Shown here: in pieces, positions 5,334 to 7,377 of the stretch
Position numbering within the stretch: position 1 is the first letter of the stretch
Layout: each line of letters starts with the position of its first letter
Origin: JAJFTV01 sp964426355
Lineage (GTDB): Bacteria > Chloroflexota > Anaerolineae > Anaerolineales > Anaerolineaceae
NCBI GenBank assembly: GCA_964426355.1
Contig: CAYRRA010000202.1
Span: 1-7,377 of the forward strand
Direction of reading: 5' to 3'
DNA: 7,377 nucleotides
The notes under the pieces: model-generated
What the model was told of the DNA's origin: nothing
Database searches by the model: none
What the model saw: the letters and a program-made list of their open reading frames with translations, nothing else
Made by a program: the position numbers and the translations under genes

Positions 5334-6014
5334 TCAATACTGCCGAATCACCATCACCACTTTTCCCAAAACTTCCAGTTGGTCAGGATTTTCCACCTCG
5401 ATATCCTGCATGTTGGGGTTGGCAGGGCGTAAGATGATCTTGCCATTCTTGCGGTGCAGGTGCTTAAGAGTGGTTTCCTGGCGGTCTTTGAGCCAGACAG
5501 CGACCATATCACCGTTGTTGGCTTCCTGAGTGCGGCGTAAAATGACCGTATCGCCATCATTGACCATCGAATCGATCATCGAATCTCCCTGCACCTCCAG
5601 CGCAAAGAGCCCTTGCGGGCGTTTATCGCTGCCACCAAACGAGCTGACTGGCAGGGTGACCGTGGATTCGGAGTCGTAATAGCTCAAATCCGACTCTGGC
5701 ATGGGGATAGGTTCACTGGCAACAATACGCCCGAGCATCGGAATCGTCAGTGCTTCTTCCAAACGCAGCGCCACCTGCCCCAGAAATTCATAGGCTGCAT
5801 CCAGGATGCGAATAGCGCGTGATTTGTTATCGTCGCGCGCAATCAACTCGCGCTTCTCCAGCTCATCGAGGAGTTTGTGGGCATGTGAAGGAGATTTGAT
5901 CCCAACCCCCTCACAAAGATCACGCGCATGTGGTGGATACCCGTTTCTGCGCTGAAAGCGGATGATAAACTCCATCGCTTTCTGCAATCTCTCTTCACCC
6001 TTTTGATAACCCAT
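5334..6014 (-). CDS. lexA: LexA repressor, SOS response regulator
   Basis: LexA represses DNA-repair genes and cuts itself when RecA filaments form on damaged DNA. The winged-helix DNA-binding domain covers about residues 7-71, with NGYPPHARDL and GIKSPSHAHKLLDELEKRELI. The S24 peptidase domain has catalytic Ser145 in GDSM (143-146) and Lys184 in TTLKHL. The expected cleavage site is IPMLGRIVASEPI (91-103), where Ala99-Ser100 stands in place of the usual Ala-Gly. The 45 residues from this site to Ser145 exceed the roughly 34 of the E. coli protein, owing to an acidic, tyrosine-containing insert (about 106-130). The start is Met at 6014, with AAAGGAG six bases upstream. An in-frame ATG at 6059 lies inside the promoter -10 and cannot be used. 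Length is 226 residues. Two operator-like boxes in the promoter indicate autoregulation. Confidence 0.95.
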   Translation of the reverse strand: MGYQKGEERLQKAMEFIIRFQRRNGYPPHARDLCEGVGIKSPSHAHKLLDELEKRELIARDDNKSRAIRILDAAYEFLGQVALRLEEALTIPMLGRIVASEPIPMPESDLSYYDSESTVTLPVSSFGGSDKRPQGLFALEVQGDSMIDSMVNDGDTVILRRTQEANNGDMVAVWLKDRQETTLKHLHRKNGKIILRPANPNMQDIEVENPDQLEVLGKVVMVIRQY

Positions 6015-6020
6015 CTCTCG

Positions 6021-6027
6021 CTCCTTT
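6021..6027 (-). promoter_or_regulatory. Ribosome binding site fixing the lexA start
   Basis: AAAGGAG is six bases before the ATG at 6014-6012. This excludes the two upstream in-frame ATGs, which fall in the LexA box (6041) and in the -10 element (6059). Confidence 0.9.
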
Positions 6028-6035
6028 CCCGGTTG

Positions 6036-6047
6036 GAACATTCGTTC
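6036..6047. promoter_or_regulatory. LexA box 1, perfect GAAC-N4-GTTC
   Basis: GAACATTCGTTC matches the inverted GAAC-N4-GTTC core known for Bacillus and actinobacterial LexA. It covers the predicted transcription start of lexA, where bound LexA would block initiation. Confidence 0.85.
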
Positions 6048-6054
6048 TGTTTTT

Positions 6055-6083
6055 ATCATAACAGAATTTTTGTTCTATGTCAA
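6055..6083 (-). promoter_or_regulatory. lexA promoter, near-consensus sigma-70
   Basis: On the minus strand TTGACA (6083-6078), a 17-nt spacer and TATGAT (6060-6055) give an almost ideal promoter, with transcription expected near 6048. The leader would be about 35 nt and includes the ribosome binding site. Strong promoter plus two boxes is the usual design of a self-repressed lexA gene. Confidence 0.9.
6063..6076. promoter_or_regulatory. LexA box 2 in the promoter spacer
   Basis: AGAATTTTTGTTCT is a palindrome with one mismatch in the GAAC core (GAAT-N4-GTTC). It fills the spacer between -35 and -10. Its centre is 28 bp from that of box 1, close to three helical turns, so two LexA dimers would lie on roughly the same face. 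Confidence 0.75.
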
Positions 6084-6210
6084 GATGTAGCAAGAAAAAA
6101 ATTAAACCTGCTTTCGTTTCCAAAAGAGGTGCAAAACCATGACGGGGTTGAAGAAAAATCTCTTCGGCTGTGCAGTTTCGCTTGGGTAAAACGATTTGGT
6201 TTCTGTAAAC

Positions 6211-7143
6211 CTATTCTAGACCGTTTTCGCACGCAAGCGCCAGGAAAACGTCTTCCAGCGATGGCTCAATGCGCCGCAGCGAGACCAACTCCCCCCCGAC
6301 AGCACGCACTACCTGCTCAATTTCGCGCCGACCGAACCCCTCGGATGCAATCGCGCTGAGATGGTCGCCCGCCAGGCGGGCTCGCTGCACTCCAGGCTGT
6401 TTCTCCAATGCTTCCAGCACAGGTAACAGCGGTTGAGCGGCGATATCCCACACCACCCCCTGCAAATAGCGCGTCTTCAACGCTGAAGGCGCATCGATAG
6501 CCAGCAAGCGCCCATCGCGCATGATTCCTACCCGGCTGCAATATTCCGCTTCATCCATGTAATGCGTGGTCACCAGTGCGGTGATCCCTTCCCCAACGAG
6601 TTGATAAATCAATTCCCAGAAAGCGCGCCGTGTGGTCGGATCTACCCCACTGGTCGGCTCATCCAAAAAGAGTAGTTTTGGGCGGTGCACGATGGCGGTT
6701 GCCAATGCAAGACGCTGCCGCCAACCAGTGGAAAGCCGCCCCGCCAACATATTACGCTGGTTAACCAACCCTATCTGTTCAATCACCTCGTCCACGCGTG
6801 CACGGCTGCTCATCCCATATACCCCGGCATAAAATACCAGGTTCTCCTCCACCGTCAAGTCGTTGTACAGCGAAAATTTCTGCGACAGATACCCCACCCG
6901 CTGGCGGATGGCTTCCGATTCGCGCACACAATCATATCCCAACACCTGCGCAGTACCGGATGAAGGCAGGAGAAGCCCCAGGAGCATTCGGATGGTAGTG
7001 GTCTTCCCCGAACCATTGGGTCCGAGATAACCAACCACCTCACCAGAAAAAATCTCAAAACTCACATCGTTCACAGCAGTGAAATCGCCAAAACGTTTGT
7101 TGAGCGCATGCGTTCGTACAACGATCTCAGCCTGACCGTTCAT
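6211..7143 (-). CDS. ABC transporter ATP-binding protein, YbhF/DrrA-like
   Basis: This 310-residue ATPase should power an ABC-2 type exporter at the inner face of the membrane; the cargo is unknown. It shows the Walker A GPNGSGKTT (41-49), Q-loop Gln88, signature LSTGW (138-141 plus Trp141), Walker B LLFLDEP (157-163) with catalytic Glu162, and switch His194 in TTHYMDEAEYCSR. LSTGWRQRLALA and the MDEAEYC segment recall YbhF-type drug exporters. The C-terminal 80 residues are the extension common to ABC-2 ATPases, ending in EPSLEDVFLAL. It starts in an ATGA overlap with the upstream ATPase gene, with GGAG seven bases before the ATG. No permease gene follows before lexA, so the membrane subunits must lie upstream, beyond this window, or elsewhere. 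Confidence 0.95.
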   Translation of the reverse strand: MNGQAEIVVRTHALNKRFGDFTAVNDVSFEIFSGEVVGYLGPNGSGKTTTIRMLLGLLLPSSGTAQVLGYDCVRESEAIRQRVGYLSQKFSLYNDLTVEENLVFYAGVYGMSSRARVDEVIEQIGLVNQRNMLAGRLSTGWRQRLALATAIVHRPKLLFLDEPTSGVDPTTRRAFWELIYQLVGEGITALVTTHYMDEAEYCSRVGIMRDGRLLAIDAPSALKTRYLQGVVWDIAAQPLLPVLEALEKQPGVQRARLAGDHLSAIASEGFGRREIEQVVRAVGGELVSLRRIEPSLEDVFLALACENGLE

Positions 7144-7377
7144 ATCCCTTCTCCGCTCTGCAAATCGATAAAGACATCCTCCAGGGTGGCTTCACAGGCT
7201 GCCAGGGAAAAATCGAGCAGACCTTCAGCCGTTAACCGTTTTGGCAGTTTCTTTAACACCCTGGCATCTTTACCTTCGCGCACCCGGATGTGCGCCCGGT
7301 CGCCGAACATCTGCACATCTTCCACGTTCTCATCTTCAAGGGCTTTCTGCCGCATGTACACCAGGTTGCCGCCGCGT
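7140..7377 (-). CDS. ABC transporter ATP-binding protein, C-terminal part (cut by window edge)
   Basis: The frame is open to the window edge; only about 79 codons of the 3' end are seen, including the stop. The visible part matches the C-terminal extension of ABC-2 type ATPases: a basic beta segment (VQMFGDRAHIRVREGKD) and the typical closing EATLEDVFIDLQSGE. The nucleotide-binding motifs lie outside the window. Its TGA overlaps the ATG of the next ATPase, so the two are translated together and probably form a heterodimeric ATPase pair. In E. coli YbhF the two such domains are fused in one chain. Confidence 0.85.
   Translation of the reverse strand, partial: RGGNLVYMRQKALEDENVEDVQMFGDRAHIRVREGKDARVLKKLPKRLTAEGLLDFSLAACEATLEDVFIDLQSGEGI

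Noticed and set aside
5257..5529. Plus-strand 90-codon frame after alaX
   Set aside because: It runs antisense into lexA, has no ribosome binding site and no recognisable content.
5563..5587. Tandem CATCGAATC repeat inside lexA giving DSM twice near the active serine
   Set aside because: LexA proteins normally have a similar GDSMI-D/E-x pattern here; the DNA repeat is probably a chance product of codon choice.
6015..6059. Longer LexA starting at 6059 or 6041
   Set aside because: Those ATGs lie in the -10 element and in the LexA box; the AAAGGAG is placed for 6014.
6198..6211. Small GGTTT/AAACC hairpin at the end of the ABC ATPase gene as terminator
   Set aside because: The stem is only 5 bp and is followed by AAATCG before the T-run.

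Overview
The window reads as a bacterial chromosomal segment of balanced base composition carrying ordinary housekeeping and accessory genes. Gene content suggests a member of the Chloroflexi, probably class Anaerolineae. The hints are a LexA with a lengthened linker, a free-standing AlaX, an M42 peptidase operon, and intergenic palindromes built on an AT-rich core. This assignment is an inference from impression and not from a database match. No rRNA, tRNA, CRISPR array, transposase or integrase is visible.

Layout from right to left, since most genes lie on the minus strand. Positions 7377-6211 hold two ABC-transporter ATPase genes joined by an ATGA overlap; the first is cut by the window edge. 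Next comes lexA (6014-5334). Its promoter is unusually easy to read: TTGACA, a 17-nt spacer, TATGAT. One LexA-box-like palindrome fills the spacer and a perfect GAAC-N4-GTTC box sits at the likely transcription start, so LexA very probably represses itself. lexA converges with alaX (4349-5071, plus strand), a tRNA-Ala editing hydrolase. The convergent gap (5072-5333) holds several hairpins.

alaX diverges from a minus-strand operon: an M42 metallopeptidase (4104-3058), a GNAT acetyltransferase whose start overlaps the peptidase stop (3085-2321), and an aldo/keto reductase (2249-1275). A strong stem-loop with a 13-bp arm (1215-1251) ends the operon. The divergent intergenic region carries four 14-bp tandem repeats on the alaX side. 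On the peptidase side it has a TATAAT promoter followed by competing small hairpins and a T7 tract, an attenuator-like arrangement that is unproven.

The left end has an unrecognised 294-residue protein gene (1142-258) that finishes in four copies of an acidic heptad repeat encoded by a 21-bp tandem repeat. Beyond its stop codon lies non-coding DNA (1-257) rich in short palindromes and containing an imperfect 65-bp direct repeat, which overlaps the gene's 3' end.

I see no clear new biological system. The points most worth a second look are the LexA cleavage site (Ala-Ser instead of Ala-Gly) together with its two-operator promoter, the 14-bp repeat array before alaX, the missing zinc-ligand cysteine in AlaX, the heptad-repeat tail, and the palindrome-rich left end.
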